A DNA stretch of 64,000 nucleotides. Source: Chytridium lagenaria (lineage: Eukaryota > Chytridiomycota > Chytridiomycetes > Chytridiales > Chytridiaceae). The notes under the pieces were generated by a model. That model was given only the letters and a program-made list of their open reading frames with translations, had not been told where the DNA came from and did not search any database. Both the position numbers and the translations under genes were made by a program. Position 1 is the stretch's first letter. The number at the start of each line of letters is the position of its first letter. Location of the stretch: NCBI GenBank assembly GCA_025449115.1, contig JAHLKC010000103.1, positions 1 through 64,000 on the forward strand, given 5' to 3'. Of the stretch, positions 11,596 to 24,634 are shown piece after piece.

Positions 11596-13410
11596 ATGGA
11601 GTTTCCACCACTTCTTGCCCTCTTCTACAGCGAGTTCCATCACATTCAAGGGCCGAAAGTCGTATACGAGATTCCAGAAGGATTTGTTAAAGCCAACACC
11701 TTACTGGCAGTCTCCCCAGGCAGAGCCCTCTCCACCCCAAACCTCGCTGCCTCCCTAACACTCTCACCTCATCCCGGCTCATCAACACACGCATCAGGAG
11801 GAGGTGGGGCACCACCGGCAGATGCACCCGAAAATCAACTCGATTTCGATGCGATCAGTGAATACATTATACCGAAACCGGTGTTATGTAACCGACTTGT
11901 GACGATTTCAACAAAACAATATAAAGTGATGGGATATCCTGTTTCGATTGAAAGTCAAAAGTATGAGAGAAATGCGTTGATCTATAATCTGTGTTTTGTG
12001 TTTGAGAAGGACGCGGATGCGACAAGTTATGAGCAGATTGTGAGGAAGATGGCGAGAGTGTTGAGGAGTTTGGAGGTGAGTTTAACCTGTACTGAAATAT
12101 TACTTCTGTAAGGTAGAGGTGTTTTTAAAGTTGCTTTGCATTAGGTTGAAAGCGAGTTCCTTCATAATTCTGTAACGAAAAGTAATATCCTTAACATTAT
12201 GGAGCAGCTTATTCAAGATCTGAACACATATTTTGAATGCCAAATCCCAATAAGTTAGTTTATCTTCTGTTTTTTTCTTTTCCTCACAGTCGTTTATATA
12301 TTTGTTTTTACTCTCATTATATTTTGGTTAATTCGAGGTTAGATGACGCCAACATGATCAACCTCAAGCTTCTCCCGGTTTTTTCAAATCCCGAGCCTGT
12401 CCGAGACTGGCAAGTTCCAGTGGCGTTAGTCAATATTGAAAAGGTCATGGACAAGTATTGGTAAGTTACCCACATCAATCTCCCTACAATTTGAACAGCC
12501 CCAATGTTCATACTTTTTTAGGGACATGACAATACGAAGGGTAAAACACCTGACTTTGCACAGTGACATTAATACTTTCAGATAGTCCCATTCATCAACG
12601 GTGTATTTTACGTGAAAAAGATTGCCGAAGTCGCTGACGTTGAAACCGATCTCGTCCGGATTGCAATACAGCATTTACTGTGAGGGTGTCTTTAATGATT
12701 AACCATAGAATATTCTTACTTATAGTTTGTAGATATTTTGGCTGTGTCAAGCTTGTGGACATATTTAAGGTGTTTGCGAATGTAGCCAGAGCTAAAGCTT
12801 ACGCTTTCTAAAGTTTTCAAATGTCTATGCCATCAATCACAGTCTAAACGGGTTTTTGGAATCTCACGAACTCCAGTCGGAATGCCTTCAGTTTGTGTCA
12901 AAACGAGGTACACAGTTCATCTCATATTCAATTTAACATTTGAGCAGATTTGGAACTACCACCACCCTCCTTCGCCTACGTCTTTCGACTATACTGCTCG
13001 TTTAAGCATGGATTGACAGTAAAGGAATGGGTTGACGAAAACAACGTGTTGTCTCTCAATATTGATATAAGGTGGGTTCAAGCTGTTGAGTTTCTTAATA
13101 AAATTTTATAGGCGATTTATTGTTTTTGGTATCGTAAAAGGATTCCTGTATCGTGTGCGCAAGTATCCGCTGTGGGTTCCTCTAAAAGGCGACGCAGCGG
13201 CCGAGATCGATGGATCGGATGGCGAAGTAGTTCGAAGATTTCGAAGGTATATTAAAGGCCTTTTTGCTGTAACCATCTAATTGTAGTTGTGATAGTTACC
13301 TGGATGGGAGATGCCATTATGATCAGCTTTGCACCGAGTTTCAGATGTCACCAAGCGACTTAGACGAAATTCTGGGAGTTTCGCCGCACATACGATTCAT
13401 TTGGCGATGA
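11596..13410 (+). CDS. NPR2: Nitrogen permease regulator 2 (NPR2/NPRL2)
   Basis: NPR2 pairs with NPR3 in SEACIT/GATOR1, the GTPase-activating complex that inhibits TORC1 when amino acids are scarce. The longin-like N-terminus is clear: MEFPPLLALFYSEFHHIQGP is followed by KVVYEIP, FDAISEYIIPKPVLCNRL and YKVMGYPVSIE. A low-complexity Ser/Pro/Gly insert sits at residues ~45-80. Later exons contain ERNALIYNLCFVFEKD, LKLLPVFSNPEPVRDWQVPV, VADVETDLVRIAIQHLLYFG and the C-terminal LDEILGVSPHIRFIWR ending TGA. At least six introns of 40-110 bp are needed. The gene follows NSE4 by 230 bp on the same strand. Confidence 0.88.
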
Positions 13411-14377
13411 GCCAAATTAATAACTTTCGCGTTAAGCCCCAATGTACATATAAACATTTACCTGTGCGGGCAGGCAACTCGCAACTTTTTAAACTTTGAG
13501 GACAGACAGACACCATAAGTTATTGGCCAAAAGTTACGTGTAGGTGAAGGGCTTTCTAGCCAATCACAGTGTTAACGAAATCAAGTTTGTGTCATAGAGA
13601 GATTGTCAACTATTTATTTTAAAATGCTTGAGATATTCGAATATGCAGACGGAAAGTTGCCTGTCCGGGCGGGCAGCTTGCGGCTATTTTGAATTTTTTA
13701 AAAAGGAGAAAAAAAACGGAAGGAGGAGCAAGCTTACACCACCCGATTTCAAATATCAAAGTCAGTCAGACCCCAATATTACTTTCGCTACTTCTTGCAC
13801 CTCGGGGAAATCATCTCCACGAGGCAACTACGAAACAAAAGTGCATGCAATTGTAAGTAAGTGTGCGTCAAGTGAGGAAACGGATATCGATCGTTACCAT
13901 CATCCGCGTATAGTCACTTTAGAGTGAGATTGGAGGGGGAAAGGGAGCAGTTTCATAGTGGTACTGCTTACGTTCCCTTTCTTTGCAGCATCGAGGGAGG
14001 AGGAGATTTGGACAAATAAGATAGGACGGAGTGAGAAGCATTGCTAAGGGATTTTTTTTGCTTATCCACTTACGTCATACTCTAAACACAAAAGACTAAG
14101 ATGCCGGTTGTTGTGTGCAGATGCCCTTGGATGTATTTGCACAGTAGAACTATTTTGCCGAGGGATAGCTTACCTCCATCCGTAGCCGCTTTGGCAGGTT
14201 TTGGTGGCATTAGCTAATCATCTTTTTTAGGCAAGGTCGTTCTGTATTGAAAGCCGTCCAACACTCCTTTGCCACAATCTTGAGATGTAAGTTGACGCAT
14301 CGTAAAGGATCGCGTGACCCTTATTGAAAGTCATTGCTTTCCAATCTGATCATACTTCACTAGATTTCGTCTTTGAA
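13411..14377. other. Intergenic region upstream of G6PD
   Basis: Nearly 1 kb without a convincing gene. Two similar short GC-rich stretches occur at about 13463-13490 (tgcgggcaggcaactcgcaa) and 13660-13685 (tgtccgggcgggcagcttgc). The rest is unremarkable and presumably carries the G6PD promoter. Confidence 0.4.
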
Positions 14378-16525
14378 ATGGCTGGCCCAATCTCCCCTGA
14401 TCTTAACGACAACACTGTTTGTCGTCGGTGTGTAGTCTTACTTAACGATTCTTTATTTCGCTTTTTTTACCTTTAACCGATTACTAACGCAAAATGTGGC
14501 TTCTTTATTGTCCGTCCAGTTCTTGGTGCTTCCGGTATGTCTTTCTATATCGTAATAGTACCAACCTGTTGCTGATGTCTCTCGATTTCAGGTGACCTTG
14601 CTTTTAAAAAAACCTACCCTGCGCTTTTCGGCCTGTACAAGAATGGTTTCCTTCCTAAAAACTGTCAGATCGTCGGATACGCACGCAGCCACATTGAGGC
14701 CGATGCATTCCGGCACAGAATCTCCTCAAAGATGAAGATTGCGAACGACGCTGAGCGCGGGGCTCCTGAATGAATTTCTTATGAAGTGCACCTACGTTGC
14801 TGGTCAATATGACGAGCCAGCATCCTTTGAGAGGCTCAACTCTTTTATTGAAAGCGTTGAGACTCCTGTTCCTGGAGGTCGTCATCGTATTTTTTACATG
14901 GCGCTTCCGCCTTCGGTTTTCATCCCGGCTTCAAGGGGCCTTCACGAAAAGTGCTACACGAGGAGAGGGAGCAACCGTTTTGATTGTGGAGAAGCCTTTT
15001 GGAAAGGACTATGATTCGTCCAAGGAGCTTTCCAAGGCTCTCGCTGAGCACTGGCTCGAGGACGAGGTGGGATAGAATTGCTATGAAATTTAAGCTGTGT
15101 GGCGATCGAAGACTTATTATTTGTTGTGCGTCTGTGTGCAGGTTTATCGTATTGACCACTACCTTGGCAAGGAGATGGTTAAGAGTATGATGATGCTTCG
15201 GTAAGATTTTATGTCCTTTCGTGTTTCCCTTCCGCTATGCGTTCAATATTTCTGACAGTTGTAAAATAGCTTCGCGAATGTCTTCTTCGGTGCTGTCTGG
15301 AACCGTTTCTACATACATAATGTTCAGATCACCTTCAAGGAGAAGATTGGAACCGAGGGCCGTGGAGGATACTTCGACGAGTTTGGAATTATCCGTGACG
15401 TAAGAAACTAAAGGTTGTCACAAGCAGCTCCTTAACTCTTTCGTTAGATCATGCAAAATCATTTGCTTCAAATTCTGTCAATTGTAGCTATGGAGAAGCC
15501 CGTTTCTCTTGACGCCGAGGACGTTCGCAACGAGAAAGTCAAGGTTTTGAGATGTATCAAACCCCTTACCGTCGATGATGTCTGTTTGGGGCAGTACACT
15601 GCAAGTCCCGATGGCAGGGAACCTGGATATCTTGATGACCCTACCGTCCCGAAGGGTTCTGTCACCCCTACTTACGCGGCCGCCGTATTCTTTATTCATA
15701 CTGAGCGTTGGGAAGGTAACTATACACTCTTTTCCTTCAAAATTATTAGCCCACGTATGGCATTTTCTTACACTCTTTTTACAATATACAGGCGTTCCCT
15801 TTATCCTGAAGTGTGGAAAGGGTGAGGATTTTAAGCTTCTGGAGTTTTTATTTCCGAGATTTTCTCGTACCACATTCATCTTATTGACATTTTTACTCCT
15901 TGCTTGTGATCATGTTTTTGTGAAAGCCCTCAATGAGCAAAAGGCGGAGATTAGGATCCAATTCCAAGATGTGGCGGGAAACATCTATTCGAACCTCGCC
16001 AGAAACGAGCTCGTCATCCGTGTCCAACCCGATGAGGCCGTTTATATGAAGTTTATGAACAAGCAACGTACGGCTTTATTGATTTCGCATTGTCTCCTTC
16101 TATAAATTAGCATTAACTTTTGTTTATCTTCACAAATCTCAGCCGGCCTAAGCTCATCGAGTACTGTCTCTGAGTTGGATCTTTCCTACTCAAAGCGTTA
16201 CGGCGACCTTAAGATTCCTGACGCGTACGAGTCCCTCATTCTTGATTGCTTGAAGGGCGATAAGAGCAACTTTGTCCGTGGACGACGAGGTACATGATAT
16301 TTCTTGTTAAAATTTAGTGAGTTCTGGTTCTAACCTCCTTCCAAAAAAAAGCTTGATGCTGCTTGGAGGATTTTCACTCCTCTGCTTCACAGGATTGAGC
16401 GTGAAAAGATTCGCCCTGAGCCTTACGTTTTTGGAAGCCGTGGTCCCGAGGGTGTAAACCCTTTCATCGAGAAGCACGGTTACCAAAGGCACGCAGGATA
16501 TGTTTGGAACCCTCCCAAGATTTAA
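14378..16525 (+). CDS. ZWF1: Glucose-6-phosphate 1-dehydrogenase
   Basis: G6PD oxidises glucose 6-phosphate with NADP+ in the first step of the oxidative pentose phosphate pathway. The N-terminal dinucleotide-binding loop is [17 protein letters not shown]. Then come [26 protein letters not shown] and the active-site motif [44 protein letters not shown] and the C-terminal VWNPPKI before TAA. Six or more introns of 40-130 bp are present. The frame breaks at conserved points near 14750 and 14930, and one extra G at about 16280 interrupts FVR-DDELDAAW. Since all family motifs remain, I read these as sequencing errors in a working gene. Length is near the usual 500 residues. Confidence 0.93.
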
Positions 16526-17254
16526 GCTTGTAAATTTAATCGAGGGCGCTTTATGCTGGCTCTTTTTTGTTTTTTTTTAACCTGCACTTGATTTGCACTT
16601 TTTATCTGATTTACTGGTCGCTCCCCTGTCTCGTAGCATTTTTGTTGGGACTATACGTCACCTCCTTTCTTTTTTCGTGTCTTTGGCGGGAAGCTTTTCA
16701 GTTTTTTTTGGTCTCCTCGTTTTAACTTTTGTAAAAGCTCGTGTCTCTTCCCAATTTTCCCTTTTAAATCCCCTCGTAAATAAACAAAAAACAAAAAAAA
16801 AAAAAAAGAAAAGAAAAGAACAGTATATCGGCACACATTTAATTTAACAACAAAAAAAGGGGCTTTGGGTGGGTGGTAGTTCACCAATAGAAAAAACATA
16901 CGTCGCCACCATTATCATCATCATCATAATCATCACCATCATCATCCTCATCATCATCATACACTGCCAACGCCACCTTTAACGTCAACCACCACCATCA
17001 ACGTTATCATCATAATCATCTCGCCATCATCCTTCACAAAGGAAAAAAAATAAGGGAAAAGAAAATCCAAGAGATCATACAAAATAAATATTGGGGAAAA
17101 AACGTAACGATGCTTGCGAAAACATCACAGAACATGATGAAACATGAACAAAATAAGTTCAAAATTCAAAGGAAAAGAAAGAAAAGCAATAAAAACAATC
17201 GTAAAGCCACACAAAAATGGGTATTCAAAACAAGAGAGAAAAAATATAAGAAAA
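16526..17254. other. Convergent intergenic region
   Basis: The region lies between the stop codons of G6PD and the minus-strand gene ending at 17255. It holds homopolymer A and T runs and a trinucleotide tract, listed separately. No gene is visible. Confidence 0.5.
16905..17030. repeat. CAT/ATC trinucleotide microsatellite
   Basis: An imperfect run of catcat and accatc triplets, interrupted by related triplets, covers roughly 125 bp in the 3' flank of G6PD. It is not inside a supported coding frame. Confidence 0.7.
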
Positions 17255-20200
17255 TCACTGTTTTAACCACTCAGACGTATCGATATCAACCTCAAACGTC
17301 ATGACTGGAGGCGACTCAGCATTCCCACCCGCCCCATCACTCAAAACCAAACTCTCCCTAATCACTGCAACACCTCCCACCTCATTCCCCGCCTGACTCC
17401 CGTGCGATGCCGCTGAAAACACAGGCGAAGTCGCCAACGCCCCCATCACCTTCTTCTCAACCTCATCCCCTAACTCGTCCACAATATCTCTCAACATGAC
17501 CGTGTTCTCTGGCATGGCAACGGTATGCCCACAAACACCCGTGTTGATGAGCGGGAACGGCGGGACCCATAAAGGATGAACTTTTGAGGAGGTCCCGAGA
17601 AGCGCTATCACCATTTCACCGTCATCAAAATCATCGCGAACTCGTTTGCCAGAGGTTTCAGAGGAGGATGAGGGTTGGAAGGTTGGGAGGAGGGTTCTTG
17701 CGTGGAGGTTGTGAAGGAGGATAAATTTGAAGCAGAGGTGGCAACACATTTTTGAAGATGAAATGCGAATTTTGCCGTTTGTCGGAAGGCGCATGTGGGC
17801 AGGAGAGGGCGGAAAAAGTCATCATGACAGGATGGAGAAAAATGGGTGTTTTGGTGGCAGAGGTCACAGATTGAAGGATATCGTCGACGTGACGAACACG
17901 AGCGGGTTGACTCGCGGTCCATTGAGATATGAGATCCTCCGATTGTTTCCCATCGAGACCTACATGCGATTGAAGAATCGATTTAAGCTTTGATCTCGCA
18001 GCAACGCCTTGCTCTTCCATCTCCATGGCCTCGCCCACCTCCACCCCAAATGTTTCTTTAAATATCCCCCATCATCCACGAAATCCCTTCCATCCATGAA
18101 CGAAACATGCGAAAGATCCCCAGCGAGAATGCGATGGCGGTACTCTGGATCGCAGCAAGCCCGTACCAAGGAAATAGTCCCAGCAGCGACTGACGCGATT
18201 TTTGAAAAGCGTCTTAAGAATACGTCGTCGGTCTTCAGGAGGGCATGCCCAGAACCACGACTTTCCAAAATCGGATCTTCCGTCACTTGACGCGTCTGGG
18301 TGTGGTGATGACGTTGAGTTGGTTTTTCGAGAGCGACTGGAACCACTCATCAGCAGCGAGGTGCGTGGTGATATTGGGGAAATGGGTGAGAAGAAACCTT
18401 TGCCAAATGGTGAAATCGGCGAATTCAGGCCAGCCCGTTTAGCCTTATATCCACGTGGACGGTTGCTTTGAATACCACCAAGAAACTTTTCCAAGTAGGC
18501 GGAGAGAGACATTAAGCTTTCCACCATATGCCCAAGATGAAGATGCTCATCCACAGCTGCAGAGCGTGGGCCCTCATTTATCAACTGCTGTCTGACCGTT
18601 TCAGGATTCAAGTTATTCCCTGAGGCCGACGTTGCTCCAAAAGATGGACGCTGGCCGGAAGAGATACCTCCATCTCCCGGATTCCCCAAATGTCTTGCTC
18701 GAAGAGAAGACAATGCCTCTGTGTCGTCCAGATTCACAATCCGCTCACATGGTCCAAGAACAACCTTTATCCGTTTCCGAAGTTCCGAGACGGGTAAAGG
18801 GGCAAGAGGCGCAACCACGGGAGGGCGGCCTGCATCTCCCAACGACGAAAGTGTTGCAGCGGAGAAGGATGGTATCGGATCAGAGTCGACGCGCTTTGGG
18901 AGCGTAAGAGGTGGTGGCAATATCTTGATCGGGGGAGGGGTGCCAACGGCGCGAGGTGACGGCGGCGTTGGTGATAACAGATATTTTGCTGCTGATCCTT
19001 GAACCGGAGGTGATTTCAAGCTTGAAGCAGAGAAGAATTCCTCTTCTTCTTCTTCGGCTCGTGATGATTCCAGTTTGCGAGGTGGGATGGCTTTTCAGGA
19101 TCATGTGCGAGAAGATCATCTATGCTGAGGTTTACAGAAAACGATGCATTTGATGAAGGTGGTGACGACGCCGGCGTTGACGCGCCACTTTTAAGAGATT
19201 CCAAAGCGGGGTCGACAAAGCGCGGCGATACTCCTTGAGATGGTGTTTGATGACCCTCAGCACACGTCGGAGTGGATTCTCCCAGAACAGCCATCAAAGA
19301 CTCCAAGGCTTCCTCTGGTAGGTACAAATGCGCTTCTGGATTCGCATCAAGAAACCCAATGAGGAGTGGCATGGCAGTCCTCCACGCCTTTCCCGATAAT
19401 CTCATAATCCGTTGAAGTACGTACAGCATGACGCCAAACACGAATCTACGATTCAAATCCTTTGCTCTCGGGTCTGCCTTAAATTTTGACCATCGTAGCC
19501 CCAACCCAGCCATGGACTTCATCATTGTAAGAAGCCAGTTGATGTGGATCTTCTCCCGCTTTCTCCACAAAGTTTGCTGGTTGCTTGACTTCATCGACTC
19601 TGATCTGTTTAAACAAAAATCCGACTATCTCCCGGCTTTGCCACCGACCACACGTAGCCAGAGTAAACGGGGACAGACACATTTCGTTTTGTTGACTGGT
19701 CACCTGATGCATGAGTTTGAAAGCCAACAGGTCTCCCATCAGATGCATCTGATTCCAGGTCATCCTCATACCCCTCTGCCACGAGCAATGGGAGCAGACC
19801 GTCAAGCAATGTGGGACAGGTGGCATCCCAAAGATGCATCGGGTTGGAGTCTTTCCTGAGGTAGCTTGCTGCTGCAGCAGCTACCAACGAGCTCGACATA
19901 CCATGATCCTTGGAAGCTAGCAACTTGCTGACGGCTGGAGCCGGGCGTGGAGACAGAGGAGTTGATGGAATCCCCCCAGGGTTGTAGAGCCGGGAAGAGC
20001 AATCCCGCGTTTGCCGCAGGTGGTGGAGGTGGAGGTGGAAGAGGTGAAAAGAATGAGAGAGGGAGGTCTGGTGGGATTTCTAGAGGGGAGGGGAATTTGA
20101 TCTCCCTCATGATGCATCGCTCTCTAAGCGCATCGTTGATGACCCGAGACTGCACAGATGAAATCAACGTCATATCAACGAGCCTTCGCTCCAGCATTTC

Positions 20201-20320
20201 CCTTAGGGCATCTGATGATCCCTCTGACGACGTGTCCGTCGCAGCATCTTCTGCAGCGCGGTGAAGACGGCTGTTGTAGCCTGTCGTTGAGCGCTTCCGA
20301 TGGTGAATGAACTTTGACAT
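17255..20320 (-). CDS. Large uncharacterised low-complexity protein
   Basis: I do not recognise this protein, which would have about 1000 residues once one-base breaks are bridged. It starts at 20320 with MSKFIHHRKRSTTGYNS, followed by a helical segment (LREMLERRLVDMTLISSVQ) and a polyproline run (SPLPPPPPPPAANAG). The middle has long helices (WLLTMMKSMAGLGLRWSKF, RRFVFGVMLYVLQRIMRL, LPEEALESLMAVLGES) that suggest an armadillo-like solenoid. Pro/Ser-rich linkers follow, then a segment with EHLHLGHMVESLMSLSAYL, KSWFWACPPEDRRRILK and ISLVRACCDPEYRHRILAG. It ends MTFEVDIDTSEWLKQ with TGA. The frame changes near 19800, 19600, 19020, 18180 and 17700. A nuclear regulatory scaffold is one possibility, but nothing in the sequence proves it. 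Confidence 0.5.
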
Positions 20321-23100
20321 TGAACTGCCGCAATGTGAAGGAATCACACGACTATATACCAAAAAAAAAAAAAGGAAAGTTTTGAAATTGATTTGACTGG
20401 AAGTTGGACAACCTGCCATTATTAATGGAATCGAATGGAAAGGACTTCGGCGGCGTGTCTGTCCATTGGACGCGTCATCGTTTTGGCGTTATCGGCCATT
20501 AAAGAAATGTCAATAACGGAGAATTAAAACCCTTTCGGTGATTTATCACGCAGCAGAAGGTGAAAAGGAAGAATAACACCCTGCAATGCCGTCATCTATC
20601 ACGGTGCATGACCTCGCACAACCCGCAACCCCACATCTCCACCAGCGATACCCTCATATCTCCAGGCAACCACGGGTCCTTAAAAAAGAGTTGAACAGTT
20701 AAAATAACGAAATAGGATTCACGAGAATAGCTTTCACTTGTAGTTATAAATTAATCGTGAAAATAATGAAGGAAATATGTCTCCCATAAACAGCGCGCAC
20801 ATTTCCTTCAATTTTCACCTAAGTTCACGCCTTTCAATACTCTTCAAAAGCAAAACCATGTTTTTTTATGGTTTTTTTTTTTTCTTTCTCATCACTATAC
20901 ACATATACGTCATAAAGATAAATATCGGTGAACATGGAAATGGAAAATACTCAAACTTTGACGCAATCTTCAGAAAAATATTCTCTGTCATATTAACCAA
21001 CTTTTTGGCTGGTTTTCGTTCTGTGGTACATTTATATAAAGAAGGCATTACAATCTGTAACAAAACTAGAATAATGTCCTCCTTTGGGATCACCCATACT
21101 CCGATTGAAACAAAAAGGTGTTCGCGCATGCTATACTTGAAGATAGGATTGCATTCCGCAAGTATCCTCCTTTACGAAAAATTCGACAGCCACAATTAAT
21201 CGACGACGATGTTTTCATACCACATAAGACTTCAGCCAAAAGTAATTAGCGCACTTCCGAATCGCGGCAACGATCATTTTTGTCGTGTTGCCTAAGAAAG
21301 AAAAAAAAGAGGTGTTGATATATAGCTCGTTTTAAGGGCTGGTAAAGGGTTTGATACTTCATGGAACTGTTGCAAAAATGGGAAATCGAAATGCTGTTCA
21401 TCAGATACTTTCCAAACTTGTTTTTCATCATGGTATTTCGGCCGACGCGACGATCAATGACCCTTTGGATATCACGTGTGTCTTTTTTGGGAAGACGGGA
21501 TGGTGGGAGGGGTGTTGTTGCTGTCGTTTCCATCGTTTTACAAAGTCTACGATTGAACGTTGTAACGCGACTGGATTGAAAAGACAATGCTGAATAGGGT
21601 GGAGGTTGAATGGTGCAAGTGAATACACTGGTTGTTTCCGTCGTCGGCGTATGTCGCTATCAAATTACGATAAAAATGTTGTATCGCGTCTTGATCGGCA
21701 GGGATGATGTTAGATTGGCGGTGATATACACGCGCGTGGTGTTAGTAGGATGGTGGAGTTCCATTCTTTACTTCATCGTTAGAATACTTTGTTGTCTGCT
21801 ATCGCATTATACTCGTTGGGGACACGTTTTCGACATGAATGAGATTTGGGTTGAGGTCGGAGTTCATGTTTAATTACCTTTCTCAGGGATTGGAAAACTT
21901 ATGGAAGGCTTCTCGATCGAAAAACGCGTCGTGTTTATATTTCATGCAGTCAGTTATTCACATCGTCTTAACCTGTTACAAGTTGTAGCACGTCTTGATT
22001 CGGGGAGATGATCATGGAGAGTAATATAAATGATCTGTTTCACGTTGTAGCGCGTCTTGATTCGGAGAGTTGATCATGGAGACAGTGGGCTTAAGGATGA
22101 TCACCGTCTTTACCTTTTATTTCTGGTGGAATACCCGCGTTCATATTTTTCGACATTGAGAGGACGTTATTATTTCGAAAGTAAGATTGTGGTGAAATAC
22201 TCGGCGTATGATGTGCTTTTTATCAGAATACCTACGATGTTTGAAGCGCAGGAAGCCACGTTGAAAGAGGCCCGATCATCAAGCCAAATGTCCATCGATC
22301 TTTTGGTGTTGTGTTACACAGATGACGAGCCAGAACACGTTGTTTTAAGGGTAAGTCACGGCGATGAGGTTGGTGAGCGCCAATTGAGGCGAGGGAGCGG
22401 GTAGAATGTTATGTTATTGCGATTTGTTGATGGTGGCGATGGATGGTGGGTTTGTATGGGAGAATGGAAGGAAGGTGGAGATTGCGAAACAATGTTTGGG
22501 TGGTTTAAATAAATGGGGTTGAAGGCGATGGGGATGTATAGCGGATTCAGTTGAAAACAGAGAAAGGAGTATTTATCGATGCTGCCTCTAACGTCGATGT
22601 GGGATCTAAAGTGTTATTTGTCTTTGAGTTTAACAGCAGACGCTTTATAATAAATTCACTGAGAAAAAAAATAATTCGGGTTTGATCGGTGAACCAACCG
22701 TGAAGAATTACAACGGCCTGCACGGAAATAAGGGCCATCATTTTCAACCACCGTCAATACACGTCTCAGTTTTATTATAGAAAAAAAAGAAGGAATAGTA
22801 AAAAAAGAAACGTCGTCCATAACCAATCTTTCAAACTAAACCCAACACTGCATCCAGGGATCGCATCTATATTTCAGCTTCCTCTCGCTCCCAAAATCCC
22901 GATCCTCCACTGCGCCACTCACGCGTCATCCACGCATCCCACGCGTATGGGTCTCGCAACCCCCATTCTCCATTTTTCGACATTTTTTTCATTCCTTGTA
23001 CCGCAAGCAATCACCCATTCATTGACGCACACCCACAAAAAAGAATAAACAACACCCCCTCTCCCCTTCTCAAACAACGTCCGACCCAACCCCACCCCCT
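20321..23100. other. Long intergenic region, no gene recognised
   Basis: About 2.8 kb between divergent genes. Open frames at 20777-21199 and 22057-22404 have no recognisable domains, and their composition resembles the surrounding sequence. Three related short repeats lie in 21670-22080 (listed separately). It may hold an unannotated gene, a decayed mobile element or only regulatory DNA. Confidence 0.35.
21675..22082. repeat. Three dispersed copies of a ~40 bp repeat
   Basis: Related stretches start near 21677 (gttgtatcgcgtcttgatcg), 21982 (gttgtagcacgtcttgattc) and 22046 (gttgtagcgcgtcttgattc). The last two also share ggag..tgatcatggaga and are about 64 bp apart. No gene is attached to them. 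Confidence 0.55.
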
Positions 23101-23533
23101 CGCGAGTGTGCCCGAACGTTGCAGTACAAGCATCGCCGGACGCCGAGTTGCGAGTATCCGAGTAAGAGACGGAGGACGGACGTTGTGGAGAGTAAGGAAG
23201 TGGGGGGAGGGGGACGGGTGCTATGCCTTCGCCTGCGCCTTCGATTGGGTGATGGGGGAGGGAGGGAGTGGTCGGGGAGGAAGTTGTGGAGGTGCCAGGT
23301 TAGTGATGGGGTTTATTTTGTGGAGATGTGGGTGATGGGTTTTTTGGTTTGATGTGGGCTTTGTTGGGTCATGGCTTTTGGGTCTTGTTTTGCGGCTTCG
23401 GGTCCTTCTTTCATGCTATTTTTTGCATCCTGATCTTTTTATTGTATGCGGACTTGCATGGTTGAAGAACATGCCGCCGTCAGTCCATTTTCTTCTTTGT
23501 TAACATGGACTTCCTTTTACCCTTTTCCAACAG

Positions 23534-24634
23534 AATACTTTCACCTCGTCGACTCAACCGTCCTCACCCACATGATAGCCGACATGCTCTGCCGACTCAC
23601 CTCCCACAATGATCAGATCCCACTCACTCAATCCAACCTCACGCGCTTCCATTCCAGAGCTCCACCAGCGATATCGATTGGGGATTACTTGAAACGTATT
23701 GTCAAATATGCATCTGTCGAGAGGGTGTGTTTGTTGATATTGTTGATTTATATCGATAGGTGAGGGATTGGGTTTTTTTTCTTTTTGGGTAGAGATGTTG
23801 GATCGTTTGTTGGGTTATTGGAGTGACGGTTTGGAGTTCAGAACTTACCAATTTTTTTTGTATTGTAGAGTGTGTGAACGGAATAGGGCGTTTACGATAT
23901 CTAGCCTTACTGTGCATCGGTTTATCATTACCGGAGTAACGGTTGGAGCAAAGGTATTTAAGATAGCCATTATCCTACCCCACGTTTGGCTATTGTCATA
24001 CAACATTCAAGGGACAAGATCATGAATTAAACCATTCTTTTATTGTTGTTAAAGGGCTCTCTGCGACTCATTCCTACAAAATTCAATGTACGCCAAAGTT
24101 GGCGGTATCTCGACCAAAGAGCTCAACATTCTTGAACTCGAATTCCTCTTTCTTATCGACTGGGACTTGACAGCCTCTGCCGAACGCCTCCAAGAATACT
24201 ATCTCAACCTCGTCCGCCAACACCCCAACTTTAAGCGCGCCATCCCCTCCTCCATCCTTTCCACAGCAACAACACCCATGACAAATAGTGTGTTGGGTTC
24301 ATTGAAAAATGACGATGAACCGAGACCCACATCCTCCTCTGCCTATGGGATCGGAGTGTTGAGTCAACCACGGAGCGTACCCCTTCAGCCTGCAGTTTCG
24401 TCATCATCAGTATCATCTTTAGCTTCTATTCAAACTACGTCGGATTTACCACGCCTTTCCTCTGCTTCGATATCTACAGTTTCCATCACACCCGCTCTCG
24501 AGTCTATGGTTGCACGGACAGATCACCCGCCTAGTGAGGATGAGAAAAATACACCAGCGGCGCCGTCAAGTAGCGTAAATACAAATGAGGAAGGGACGGA
24601 GAAGGTGCAAGTTGATACGGATTGGGTGGATTGA
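23534..24634 (+). CDS. PHO80-like cyclin
   Basis: PHO80/Pcl-type cyclins activate Pho85-class kinases in phosphate and glycogen control. The cyclin box is split over three exons. The first supported exon starts after the acceptor at 23531-23533 and reads EYFHLVDSTVLTHMIADML, then RAPPAISIGDYLKRIVKYA and VCLLILLIYIDR. The second, from 23869, holds AFTISSLTVHRFIITGVTV. The third holds CDSFLQNSMYAKVGGISTKE, ELNILELEFLFLIDWDL and the helix AERLQEYYLNLVRQH, then a Ser/Thr-rich tail ending WVD. One surplus base near 24054 breaks the frame at the start of the third exon. The 5' exon is not resolved: reading frames at 23108-23350 are plausible but none splices cleanly. The conserved VGGIS and ELN motifs make the family call firm. 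Confidence 0.83.

Noticed and set aside
20777..21199. Open frame of 140 codons on the plus strand.
   Set aside because: AT-rich, Phe/Ile-rich translation with no domain, no splice context and no similarity I recognise.
22057..22404. Open frame of 115 codons beginning in the dispersed repeat.
   Set aside because: No recognisable domain and no neighbouring coding exons. It overlaps the repeat copies.
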